A DNA stretch of 33,424 nt from contig DATKVT010000019.1 of the NCBI GenBank assembly GCA_035529935.1, positions 1-33,424 on the forward strand, read 5' to 3'. How positions within the stretch are numbered: the first letter of the stretch is position 1; the number at the start of each line of letters is the position of its first letter. Shown here one piece after another: positions 18,032 through 25,131 of the stretch. Source of the stretch: Williamwhitmania sp. (GTDB taxonomy: Bacteria; Bacteroidota; Bacteroidia; Bacteroidales; Williamwhitmaniaceae). The notes beneath the pieces are model-generated. The model was not told the origin of the DNA. It saw nothing but the letters and a program-made list of their open reading frames with translations, and did no database searches. Position numbers and translations under genes: made by a program.

Positions 18032-18913
18032 TTAATTACCGCCTTGTTTCGAAATTATTGACTGAAAATCGTCAAGTGTGGAGAGTTTTGCAAAAGTTTT
18101 GGGCTTGCGTTTTATTTCGTCTAACGCTGGACCGCCACCAATAATGGTCGACAATGGAAAGTGGATTGATAGTTCTTTCATTAGCTGGTCGAGCTTGTGT
18201 GGTTGAGGGAACGTGGCGGAAAAGATAAAGAATTTGGGATGCAGCTGTTTCCCTACGGAGATAATATCGGCAAGCGGAACAGATTGACCTAAATATAAGG
18301 TGTTTAAACGTTTGGCCCTGGTGAGATAGTTGAGCGACAAAAGCACAAGCTCGTGATATTCACCTTCGGGCAAAAAGAAAATATGCTTTGGCAGTTCACC
18401 CCTGTTTGGCCCCAGCAGACCGGTTTCATGAAGTATCCTATTCCTAATTAGGCTAGAGGCAAAGTGCTCGTGGGCTGGAATGATTTCACCAATTTGCCAC
18501 ATCATCCCAAGTTTGTCTAGGAACGGGAAAATCAATTTTTCTAAGGCGTATCCAAAGCCATTCGAAGTAATTGAACCGTTGATGATGTCATCAAAGGTTT
18601 TCTCATCAAAATTGACCATGGCAATAACCAGCTGTTCTGTAAGCAGCCCCGGACTTTTATGCTTATCTACCACGTTGGTTACGGTGGTTGTGAGCTCCGC
18701 AAACGACATGTGGGCCAGCATCGATATTTTCATCCCGCAGTTGTTGAGGATGGAAACGTTTAGCAGTTTTTTTAAATCATCATCGCTATATTCCCGAATG
18801 TTTGTCAGTGTGCGTGCGGGCTCCACAATGTGATACCTACGTTCCCACATCCGAATGGTATGAGCCTTAATGCCCGTGAGCAATTCAAGGTCCTTTATAG
18901 AGTAGATAGCCAT
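18032..18913 (-). CDS. MerR-family regulator with cobalamin-binding domain (CarH/LitR-like)
   Basis: 293 residues. The N-terminal MerR helix-turn-helix (about 1-70) reads IKDLELLTGIKAHTIRMWERRY. It is followed by a helical B12-binding cap and a Rossmann-like B12 domain. The W-x9-EH motif that defines adenosylcobalamin light sensors of the CarH type is present: W139, E149, H150. The lower-ligand motif appears as E185-Y-H187-E-L-V190, keeping Glu and His but with Val in place of the usual Gly. GGGPA (259-263) fits the nucleotide-tail pocket. The residue after W139 is Gln, not the His that forms the light-state bis-His adduct in Thermus CarH. It likely represses its targets in a B12- and perhaps light-dependent manner. 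The adjacent ECF sigma gene is a candidate target. No carotenoid gene lies nearby. Confidence 0.88.
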   Translation of the reverse strand: MAIYSIKDLELLTGIKAHTIRMWERRYHIVEPARTLTNIREYSDDDLKKLLNVSILNNCGMKISMLAHMSFAELTTTVTNVVDKHKSPGLLTEQLVIAMVNFDEKTFDDIINGSITSNGFGYALEKLIFPFLDKLGMMWQIGEIIPAHEHFASSLIRNRILHETGLLGPNRGELPKHIFFLPEGEYHELVLLSLNYLTRAKRLNTLYLGQSVPLADIISVGKQLHPKFFIFSATFPQPHKLDQLMKELSIHFPLSTIIGGGPALDEIKRKPKTFAKLSTLDDFQSIISKQGGN

Positions 18914-18963
18914 AACAATAGTGTTAAATTCCAGTTATTAACGTAAACAGTAGCGCTATTGTT
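18914..18963. promoter_or_regulatory. Inverted repeat before the MerR/B12 gene
   Basis: AACAATAGTG (18914-18923) and CGCTATTGTT (18954-18963) are inverted copies matching 9 of 10, separated by 30 bp and directly abutting the start codon. It could be an operator for autoregulation or an RNA hairpin covering the start. Confidence 0.45.
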
Positions 18964-18970
18964 CAACCTT

Positions 18971-19615
18971 TTACCTAACTTTCCTAAGCAACATTATGCC
19001 ATCCCTAATGGGTAACAGGACATTTTCGACTGAACTGTCGTTGTGAACAAAGTCGTTGAAGTTGAGGATACCCTTTGTTTGAGCATCACTGGATGCAACG
19101 CTCGACACAACCTTCCCATCCCAAAGTACATTATCAGCAAGAATGAAGCTGCCAATCTTCATAAATGGCATTATTGCTTTGAAGTATTCAATGTATTGGC
19201 GTTTGTCACCATCGATAAATGCGAGGTCGAATTGAGTTATCAGGGTAGGAATAATATCTATGGCATTGCCAATATGGAGTTTTATCTGCTTGCCATATGA
19301 TGCTCGGTCGAAGTATGATTGAGCAAGTGGTGCCAACTCGTCGTCGATTTCAATTGTGTGAAGAACCCCGTTGGCCGATAACCCCTTCGCTAGGCACAAG
19401 GCAGAGTAGCCCGTGAAGGTTCCAATCTCCAGAATTGCTGCAGGGAAAACCATCTTGCTAATCATCTCGAGAACAACGCCTTGCAAATGTCCTGAAAGCA
19501 TTCTCGGATGGACAGTATTGAGATTTGTATTACGGTCGAGTTCCTTAAGTAATTCCTCTTCTGGCTGGGTATGCTCAAGGATGTATTGCTCCAGCTTTCT
19601 ATCGCGCGGTATCAT
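18971..19615 (-). CDS. Class I SAM-dependent O-methyltransferase (COMT-like)
   Basis: 214 residues, Methyltransf_3 family. SAM is bound by EIGTFTGYSALCLAKGL (63-79) and the acidic IEIDDE loop. The metal-dependent catechol-type features are present: D135 in AFIDGDK and D161-N162 in LADNVLW. It should methylate a small hydroxylated or catechol-like compound; the substrate is not evident. It is encoded 2 bp after the M16 peptidase stop codon on the same strand, so the two are co-translated. Widespread as a housekeeping-like gene in Bacteroidota. Confidence 0.9.
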   Translation of the reverse strand: MIPRDRKLEQYILEHTQPEEELLKELDRNTNLNTVHPRMLSGHLQGVVLEMISKMVFPAAILEIGTFTGYSALCLAKGLSANGVLHTIEIDDELAPLAQSYFDRASYGKQIKLHIGNAIDIIPTLITQFDLAFIDGDKRQYIEYFKAIMPFMKIGSFILADNVLWDGKVVSSVASSDAQTKGILNFNDFVHNDSSVENVLLPIRDGIMLLRKVR

Positions 19616-19617
19616 GG

Positions 19618-20841
19618 TTAGCGGAAGATAAGGGTTGAGAGTTGGTCCGGCGAAAAAACTTCGTTGGCTACCTCCTGAAGGCTCTCTGCCGTTATGGTGT
19701 TTATTTTTCTTGCTACTTCCTCTTGGCTATCAACAGTATTGTATATGAGCAAACTTTTGCCGATTGAAAGCATTTGACTCTCGTTGCTTTCGGCAGCAAT
19801 TGCCAGCTGCCCTATAAGTTGCTTTTTTGCTTTATGAAGCTGCAGCACACTAATTTTTACATCGCGGATCCGGGCCAGTTCCTTGTTAACTAGATTTATG
19901 CTTTTCTGGATGTTGCCTTTGTCGGTGCCAAAATAGATAGAAACAATGCCAGTGTCAGTGTAGGGGGAATAGGAAGCCTCTACGTTATAAGCAAGGCCAT
20001 ACTTCTCCCGCAGTGATAGATTGAGACGAGAATTCATCCCGGGACCACCTAACAAATTGGTTAGGAGGTGTAACGCTACTCGTTTATCGCTTTTTAGGTC
20101 GTAAGCAGCATTCCCGATAATGCAGTGTGCCTGGTAGGTGGACTTGTGCTTCTCCACCATCTTGGGAGCATATCCTGAAAATGGAATGCGATTGTAGTTT
20201 CTATAATTAGGTGGGTAATGGCCAAAATACTTCTCTGCAATTCTTTTAACCGTATTAAACGGAATATCCCCTGCGGACGAAAAAACAAGTTGATCGCTAT
20301 TGTAGGTTCTCTGCATAAAGGCAAGAATGCTTTTCTTGTCGAATGCTCGAAGATTCTTTTTGGTGCCAAGAATATTTCTGCCAATGGGAGCACCTTCAAA
20401 TACCTGTTCCTCAAAATCGTCAAAGATGAGTTCGGAAGGGCTGTCTTTGTATGAGTTAATTTCATCAAAAACAACCTCTTTCTCCTTCGATAATTCCTTT
20501 TCAGGGAAGGTAGAGTTGAACATGATGTCAGCAATTAACTCCGCTGCTCGTTCGAAGTCGCTGGTTAGGATACTTGCATAAATGCATGTTTCCTCTTTGG
20601 CTGTGTAGGCGTTCAAGTCACCACCAATATCTTCCAGCCGGCTTATAATATGGTATGCTTTTCGGTGAGTTGTTCCTTTGAATATGACGTGTTCAATAAA
20701 GTGAGCCAACCCATGCTCATTCTCCAATTCATCCCGAGTCCCCGTGTTAATGGTAATTCCGCAATGAGCAATTTTGGAGTTGTTTCTCCAGTGGATAAAG
20801 CGGATTCCGTTGCTGAGAGTCAGGATGTTGAATTCCTGCAT
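19618..20841 (-). CDS. M16 family zinc metallopeptidase
   Basis: 407 residues, about the length of single-unit M16B/M16C-type peptidases. The inverted zinc motif HFIEH is at 47-51 (H47, E50, H51), and an acidic helix with DEINSYKDSPSE about 76 residues later supplies the distal Glu. A second inactive-like M16 half follows, with a GGPGMNSRLNLSLREKYGLAYNVEASYS block typical of the family. No signal peptide is seen, so it probably acts in the cytoplasm. It processes peptides in related bacteria; the physiological substrate is unknown. Co-transcribed with the downstream O-methyltransferase. Confidence 0.93.
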   Translation of the reverse strand: MQEFNILTLSNGIRFIHWRNNSKIAHCGITINTGTRDELENEHGLAHFIEHVIFKGTTHRKAYHIISRLEDIGGDLNAYTAKEETCIYASILTSDFERAAELIADIMFNSTFPEKELSKEKEVVFDEINSYKDSPSELIFDDFEEQVFEGAPIGRNILGTKKNLRAFDKKSILAFMQRTYNSDQLVFSSAGDIPFNTVKRIAEKYFGHYPPNYRNYNRIPFSGYAPKMVEKHKSTYQAHCIIGNAAYDLKSDKRVALHLLTNLLGGPGMNSRLNLSLREKYGLAYNVEASYSPYTDTGIVSIYFGTDKGNIQKSINLVNKELARIRDVKISVLQLHKAKKQLIGQLAIAAESNESQMLSIGKSLLIYNTVDSQEEVARKINTITAESLQEVANEVFSPDQLSTLIFR

Positions 20842-20866
20842 ATTCTGTTTTGTTAAATTTGCTTGG

Positions 20867-20899
20867 CAAAGGTAACAATGATTGACTAATTTGGGTCAA
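20867..20899 (-). promoter_or_regulatory. Candidate promoter of the M16 peptidase operon
   Basis: On the minus strand: TTG (20899-20897), 22 nt, TACCTTTG (20874-20867). The spacing is slightly long, so this is a moderate candidate. Confidence 0.5.
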
Positions 20900-21036
20900 C
20901 AGTGGTAGGGTGAAGTTAACGTCTTGTTTAATTTGCTAAAACAATACAATTGGTTTGTAGTAAATGAATTATGGATAAACGAACAGCCACATCACTTGTG
21001 GTGAAGGCTTTTCAGCAGATATTTTGTAATCGAGTA

Positions 21037-21067
21037 TTTGGAGGTTTTGAAATTTTGTATACATTTG
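21037..21067 (+). promoter_or_regulatory. Promoter of tRNA-Phe
   Basis: TTTG (21037-21040), 19 nt, TACATTTG (21060-21067): consensus Bacteroidota promoter, 19 bp before the tRNA. Confidence 0.85.
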
Positions 21068-21086
21068 CATCGCAATTGAGCAAGCG

Positions 21087-21162
21087 GGTGCCATAGCTCA
21101 GATGGTAGAGCAAAGGACTGAAAATCCTTGTGTCCGTGGTTCGATCCCACGTGGCACCACCA
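21087..21162 (+). tRNA. tRNA-Phe (anticodon GAA), CCA encoded
   Basis: A 76-nt cloverleaf. The acceptor GGTGCCA pairs with TGGCACC, the D arm is GCTC/GAGC, the anticodon stem AAGGA/TCCTT holds loop CTGAAAA with GAA at 21120-21122, and the T loop is TTCGATC. Unlike the two tRNAs at 16918-17089, the CCA end (21160-21162) is encoded. Confidence 0.97.
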
Positions 21163-21192
21163 GCCGGAAAGATAACTCTTTCCGGCTTTTTT
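21163..21192 (+). terminator. Terminator of tRNA-Phe
   Basis: GCCGGAAAGA (21163-21172) pairs perfectly with 21177-21186 around TAAC, then six T residues; it begins directly after the CCA end. Confidence 0.93.
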
Positions 21193-21276
21193 AATATTTG
21201 GTTCAGGCATACTTTCCTCAAATACATATCCCCCATTGTTAACCTGCATGTGGGATTACATCAATCTCCTACAAAT

Positions 21277-21306
21277 TTTGATTCCCAAAGTAAAACAGTA
21301 ATTTTG
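21277..21306 (+). promoter_or_regulatory. Promoter of gpmI
   Basis: TTTG (21277-21280), 18 nt, TAATTTTG (21299-21306); consensus Bacteroidota promoter 98 bp before the gene. Confidence 0.7.
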
Positions 21307-21404
21307 CACCTTGGCCAAAAGAGGCGTTGTTGCATTGATCTAAATGAATATGTCAAAACAGCTGCGCCTGGCTTGTTTCATACTCAATTTCAAAAAAGTT
21401 TACC

Positions 21405-22928
21405 ATGGATCAGAAATTAATCCTAATTATCCTCGATGGCTGGGGAATCGGCAGGAAGGATAGCACCGACGCCATTTCCAACGCTAAGACTCCATACATG
21501 GACTACCTTGCAAAGACCTATCCCACATCAAAACTCCTCACAAGCGGAGAAGATGTAGGTCTACCGGATGGTCAGATGGGCAATTCAGAGGTTGGCCACC
21601 TTAACATTGGTGCAGGTAGGGTTGTATACCAAGATCTTGTTCGTATAAACAAGGCATGTGCAGACAATAGCATTTCTCAAAATAAAACATTGGTTGATGC
21701 CTTCACCTATGCAAAAGAAAAAGGTGTGGCCGTTCATTTCCTTGGCCTAGTTTCCGATGGAGGGGTACATTCGTTAGATAAACATCTTTACAAACTATGT
21801 GATATTACCAAGGATTTTGGACTTCAAAAGGTTTTTATTCACGCTTTTACCGATGGTCGTGATACAGACCCGGAGAGTGGGCTTGGTTTTATAACCCAGC
21901 TGGAGGAGCATCTGAAAACCTCCAATGGTACCATTGCTACGCTCGTTGGCCGCTACTATGCCATGGATAGGGATAAGCGCTGGGAGCGTGTAAAGGAGGC
22001 GTATGATCTAATGGTTGAGGGCAAGGGCAAACAGGTTCATAGCATTGTCGACGCCATGAAGGAGTCCTATGCACAAGGAGTAACTGATGAATTTATCAAG
22101 CCGGTTGTTAGGGTTGATAACCAGGGAAATCCGGTTGGTAAAATTGCTGCTGGAGATGTGGTTATTTGCTTCAACTACCGTACCGATAGGCTTCGCGAGA
22201 TGACCACGGTGTTATCACAAAAGGATATGCCTGAGCAGGGAATGCACACCATACCGTTGCACTACGTTACGATGACTAGGTACGATGATACCTTTAAGAA
22301 TGTAAATATTGTTTACGATAAAGACAATCTTCAGAATACACTTGGCGAGGTAGTGTCAAATGCCGGTGGACATCAAATCCGCATTGCCGAAACCGAAAAG
22401 TATGCGCATGTAACTTTCTTCTTTTCTGGTGGGCGTGAGGAGCCATTTGCCAACGAAAGCAGGTTGATGGTGCAGTCACCAAAGGTAGCAACCTATGATC
22501 TTCAACCTGAGATGAGTGCTATAGAGGTTAAGGACGCCATTGTGGCCGAGCTGAAGAAGGGAGAAGCTAACTTTGTTTGCCTCAATTTTGCCAATGGTGA
22601 CATGGTTGGACACACTGGAATTTGGCCTGCAATAATCAAGGCAGTTGAAACTGTTGATTCCTGCGTGAAGGAGGTGGTTGAAACTGCCAAAGCCAATGGT
22701 TATTCCGCAATTATAATTGCCGATCATGGTAATGCTGATAATGCAGTGAATCCCGATGGCTCTCCCAATACCGCCCATTCATTAAACCCTGTTCCATTTA
22801 TTCTTGTTTCTGATAAATACCGCAAGGTGAAGAATGGTATTCTTGCAGATGTGGCACCCACAATCATTAAAATTTTGGGACTTTCTCAGCCGACTGAAAT
22901 GACAGGGAAAATACTAATTGAGGAGTAG
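21405..22928 (+). CDS. gpmI: 2,3-bisphosphoglycerate-independent phosphoglycerate mutase
   Basis: 507 residues, the standard length. Converts 3- to 2-phosphoglycerate in glycolysis using two Mn ions. LDGWG at 10-14 provides a metal Asp (D11); [15 protein letters not shown] holds the phosphoserine nucleophile S61. [10 protein letters not shown] and [13 protein letters not shown] are the substrate-binding segments, and [10 protein letters not shown] is the C-terminal metal site. All motifs are intact. The DUF3109 gene begins at the base directly after its stop codon, so translation of the two is probably coupled. Confidence 0.97.
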   Translation: MDQKLILIILDGWGIGRKDSTDAISNAKTPYMDYLAKTYPTSKLLTSGEDVGLPDGQMGNSEVGHLNIGAGRVVYQDLVRINKACADNSISQNKTLVDAFTYAKEKGVAVHFLGLVSDGGVHSLDKHLYKLCDITKDFGLQKVFIHAFTDGRDTDPESGLGFITQLEEHLKTSNGTIATLVGRYYAMDRDKRWERVKEAYDLMVEGKGKQVHSIVDAMKESYAQGVTDEFIKPVVRVDNQGNPVGKIAAGDVVICFNYRTDRLREMTTVLSQKDMPEQGMHTIPLHYVTMTRYDDTFKNVNIVYDKDNLQNTLGEVVSNAGGHQIRIAETEKYAHVTFFFSGGREEPFANESRLMVQSPKVATYDLQPEMSAIEVKDAIVAELKKGEANFVCLNFANGDMVGHTGIWPAIIKAVETVDSCVKEVVETAKANGYSAIIIADHGNADNAVNPDGSPNTAHSLNPVPFILVSDKYRKVKNGILADVAPTIIKILGLSQPTEMTGKILIEE

Positions 22929-23507
22929 ATGATTCAAATTGATGATAAAATAATTGGCTCTGCTGTTTTTGAGGAGCAGTTTATTTGTGATCTCCCGAAC
23001 TGCCTTGGAGTTTGCTGTGTGCAAGGTATCTCAGGTGCGCCGCTTGACTTAGCAGAGGTGCTCTTGTTGGAGGACGATCTGGAGAAGATTATACCTTTCC
23101 TTAAGCCAGAAGGTGTTGAGGCCATCCGGGAGTTAGGCGTGGTGGTGACCGATTTTGAAGGCGACCTTACTACTCCTTTAATTAATGGCAAAGAGTGCGC
23201 ATTTTGCATAGAGGAGAAGGGGATTAGCCAGTGTGGGATTGAACGTGCTTATAAACAGGGGAAGACCAAATTTCAAAAGCCAGTATCCTGCCATCTATAC
23301 CCCATACGAATAAAAACCATTGGTGAGTTTACAGCCATCAACTACGACCATTGGGATATATGCAACCATGCCCGGGTGCTGGGAGAAAAGGAAGGAGTAC
23401 CGGTTTATCAGTTTCTCAAGGAGCCTATTATTCGACGTTTCGGAGAGGATTTTTATCAGCAACTCGAGGAGGCAGCCCGCTTGATAAGGAAAGAAAAGGA
23501 ACAGTAG
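22929..23507 (+). CDS. DUF3109 family cysteine-rich protein, function unknown
   Basis: 192 residues, recognised as DUF3109, a conserved mostly Bacteroidota family. It has a metal-site-like cysteine pattern: C20, C25, C29 and C30 in CDLPNCLGVCC, then CAFC, a Cys in SQCG, CHLYP, and ICNHA. This resembles the YkgJ-type putative Zn/Fe-S clusters, so metal binding is plausible, but no function is known. No signal peptide or membrane helix. Its ATG directly follows the gpmI stop with zero spacing, which makes co-translation with gpmI likely; whether that means a shared role is unknown. Confidence 0.88.
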   Translation: MIQIDDKIIGSAVFEEQFICDLPNCLGVCCVQGISGAPLDLAEVLLLEDDLEKIIPFLKPEGVEAIRELGVVVTDFEGDLTTPLINGKECAFCIEEKGISQCGIERAYKQGKTKFQKPVSCHLYPIRIKTIGEFTAINYDHWDICNHARVLGEKEGVPVYQFLKEPIIRRFGEDFYQQLEEAARLIRKEKEQ

Positions 23508-23536
23508 CATATTATTCACCATAACGAACTTACAAT

Positions 23537-24907
23537 ATGGACCAGATTAAAAAGTATGTGGAGGAAAACAAGGAACGTTTTTTAGAGGAACTATTTAGTC
23601 TTCTGAGAATACCTTCCATAAGTTCCCTCTCGGAGCATAAGCCGGATATGGTTAAGGCTGCCAATTACTGGCGCAACGCTATCTTGGAAGCTGGGGCTGA
23701 TAAAGCTGAAGTTATGGCCTCGGAGGGAAATCCAGTGGTTTATGGAGAAAAAATCATTGATCCTAAACTCCCGACCGTATTGGTATATGGACACTACGAT
23801 GTAATGCCAGTTGACCCTATTGAGCAGTGGTATTCAAAACCTTTTGAGCCAGAAATCAGGGATGGAAAAATTTGGGCGCGCGGTGCCGACGATGACAAGG
23901 GTCAGGCATTTATGCATGCGAAGGCGTTTGAACTGATGGTGAAAACCAACACGCTTCCTTGTAACGTGAAATTCATGATTGAGGGTGAGGAAGAGATCGG
24001 CTCTCCCAGCTTGACCAGCTGGTGTAAGAAGCATAAGCAGATGCTTGCTGCCGATATAATTTTGGTTTCTGACACAGGAATGATCTCTCCAGACACCCCA
24101 TCCATTACAACAGGTTTACGTGGCTTAGCATACTGGGAGGTTGAAGTCACTGGACCAAACCGTGATCTCCATTCCGGCATTTTTGGCGGGGCAGTTGCCA
24201 ATCCAATAAATTTTCTTGCTAAGATGATTGCCTCTATGACCGATGAGAACGGGAAAGTTACAATGCCAGGTTTCTATGCCGATGTTTTGGATGTTCCAGC
24301 AAAGGAGCGGGAGATGCTTGCAAGGGTACCATACAATGAGGCGGCCTATAAAAAATCAATTGAGGTGGCAGAACTTTTTGGTGAAACCGGCTATACCACT
24401 CCTGAGCGAACAGGTATTCGCCCCTCATTTGATGTTTGTGGCATTTGGGGAGGTTATACAGGAGAAGGTGCAAAAACGGTTTTGCCTTCTAAGGCTTTTG
24501 CAAAAATCTCTTCGAGACTGGTTCCAAATCAAAATCATGAAAAGATTGCCGTGCTCTTTAAGGATTATTTTGAGTCCATAGCTCCTGCCTCAGTAAAAGT
24601 AAAAGTTACCTCATTGCATGGCGGTCAAGGCTATGTTTGTCCGGTTGATTTCCCTGCATACATTGCTGCTGAGAATGCATACCTTGAATCGTTTGGTAAG
24701 AAACCAGTGCCGGTACGGAGTGGAGGAAGCATTCCAATCATCTCTACCTTCGAGGAGGTCCTTGGAATCAAATCAATACTCATGGGTTTTGGATTAGAGA
24801 GTGATGCAATTCACTCCCCTAACGAAAACTATCCTGTTGCTAACTTCTACAAGGGAATCGAAACAATCCCTCTATTTTATAAGCACTTTGCTACTATTTT
24901 GAGGTAA
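23537..24907 (+). CDS. M20 family dipeptidase/metallohydrolase
   Basis: 456 residues. A two-zinc exopeptidase of the M20 (CPG2/PepV-like dipeptidase) family. The first zinc His is in VYGHYDVMPVDP (H87, with D89); the bridging Asp is in RGADDDKGQ (about D119); the catalytic/metal Glu pair is in EGEEEIGS (about E152-E153); a further Asp is in ILVSDTG, and the late His is in AIHSPNENY. A dimerisation domain (about 200-370) starts with TTGLRGLAYWEVEVTG and HSGIFGG. No signal peptide, so it probably recycles peptides in the cytoplasm. It lies 29 bp after the DUF3109 gene and may belong to the gpmI transcript. Confidence 0.93.
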   Translation: MDQIKKYVEENKERFLEELFSLLRIPSISSLSEHKPDMVKAANYWRNAILEAGADKAEVMASEGNPVVYGEKIIDPKLPTVLVYGHYDVMPVDPIEQWYSKPFEPEIRDGKIWARGADDDKGQAFMHAKAFELMVKTNTLPCNVKFMIEGEEEIGSPSLTSWCKKHKQMLAADIILVSDTGMISPDTPSITTGLRGLAYWEVEVTGPNRDLHSGIFGGAVANPINFLAKMIASMTDENGKVTMPGFYADVLDVPAKEREMLARVPYNEAAYKKSIEVAELFGETGYTTPERTGIRPSFDVCGIWGGYTGEGAKTVLPSKAFAKISSRLVPNQNHEKIAVLFKDYFESIAPASVKVKVTSLHGGQGYVCPVDFPAYIAAENAYLESFGKKPVPVRSGGSIPIISTFEEVLGIKSILMGFGLESDAIHSPNENYPVANFYKGIETIPLFYKHFATILR

Positions 24908-24936
24908 CTGATAATTTGGAATCGAATAAATGGAAT

Positions 24937-24963
24937 GGGCAGCTATAAGCTGCCCTTTTTTTT
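24937..24963 (+). terminator. Terminator after the M20 dipeptidase gene
   Basis: GGGCAGCT (24937-24944) pairs with AGCTGCCC (24948-24955) around ATA, followed by eight T residues. Confidence 0.92.
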
Positions 24964-24969
24964 GCTGAT

Positions 24970-25085
24970 TAGGGGGGGTGTTAAAAAATAATACAAATAA
25001 TAATACATGAGCAATTAAAAATAGGGGGTATTGCAACAAAAAAGCATTTATATTAAAAATAACGACATTAATATAGGGGGTGTTG
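24970..25085 (+). repeat. Three G-run direct repeats upstream of glnN (TAGGGGGTRTTG)
   Basis: TAG(7)TGTT at 24970-24982, TAGGGGGTATTG at 25022-25033 and TAGGGGGTGTTG at 25074-25085, all in the same orientation. The last G of each lies at 24978, 25028 and 25080, so spacing is 50 and 52 bp, close to five helical turns. The third copy ends 12 bp before the candidate -7 element, where a -33 box would otherwise stand. I read these as regulator binding sites for nitrogen control of the glutamine synthetase gene. Confidence 0.65.
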
Positions 25086-25097
25086 TTCTAATAAATG

Positions 25098-25105
25098 TAT
25101 ATTTG
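25098..25105 (+). promoter_or_regulatory. Candidate -7 element (TATATTTG) of the glnN promoter
   Basis: TATATTTG matches TAnnTTTG, 26 bp before the ATG. No TTTG is present at the -33 distance; a G-run repeat lies there instead, consistent with an activator-dependent promoter. Confidence 0.6.
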
Positions 25106-25131
25106 CGTCGTAACAATCAAAAAATGAAAAT

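Noticed and set aside
20992..21249. Reading frames across tRNA-Phe
   Set aside because: They overlap a clear tRNA and its terminator.
24970..25085. G-quadruplex upstream of glnN
   Set aside because: Only three G-runs, about 50 bp apart; too few and too far apart for a normal intramolecular quadruplex.
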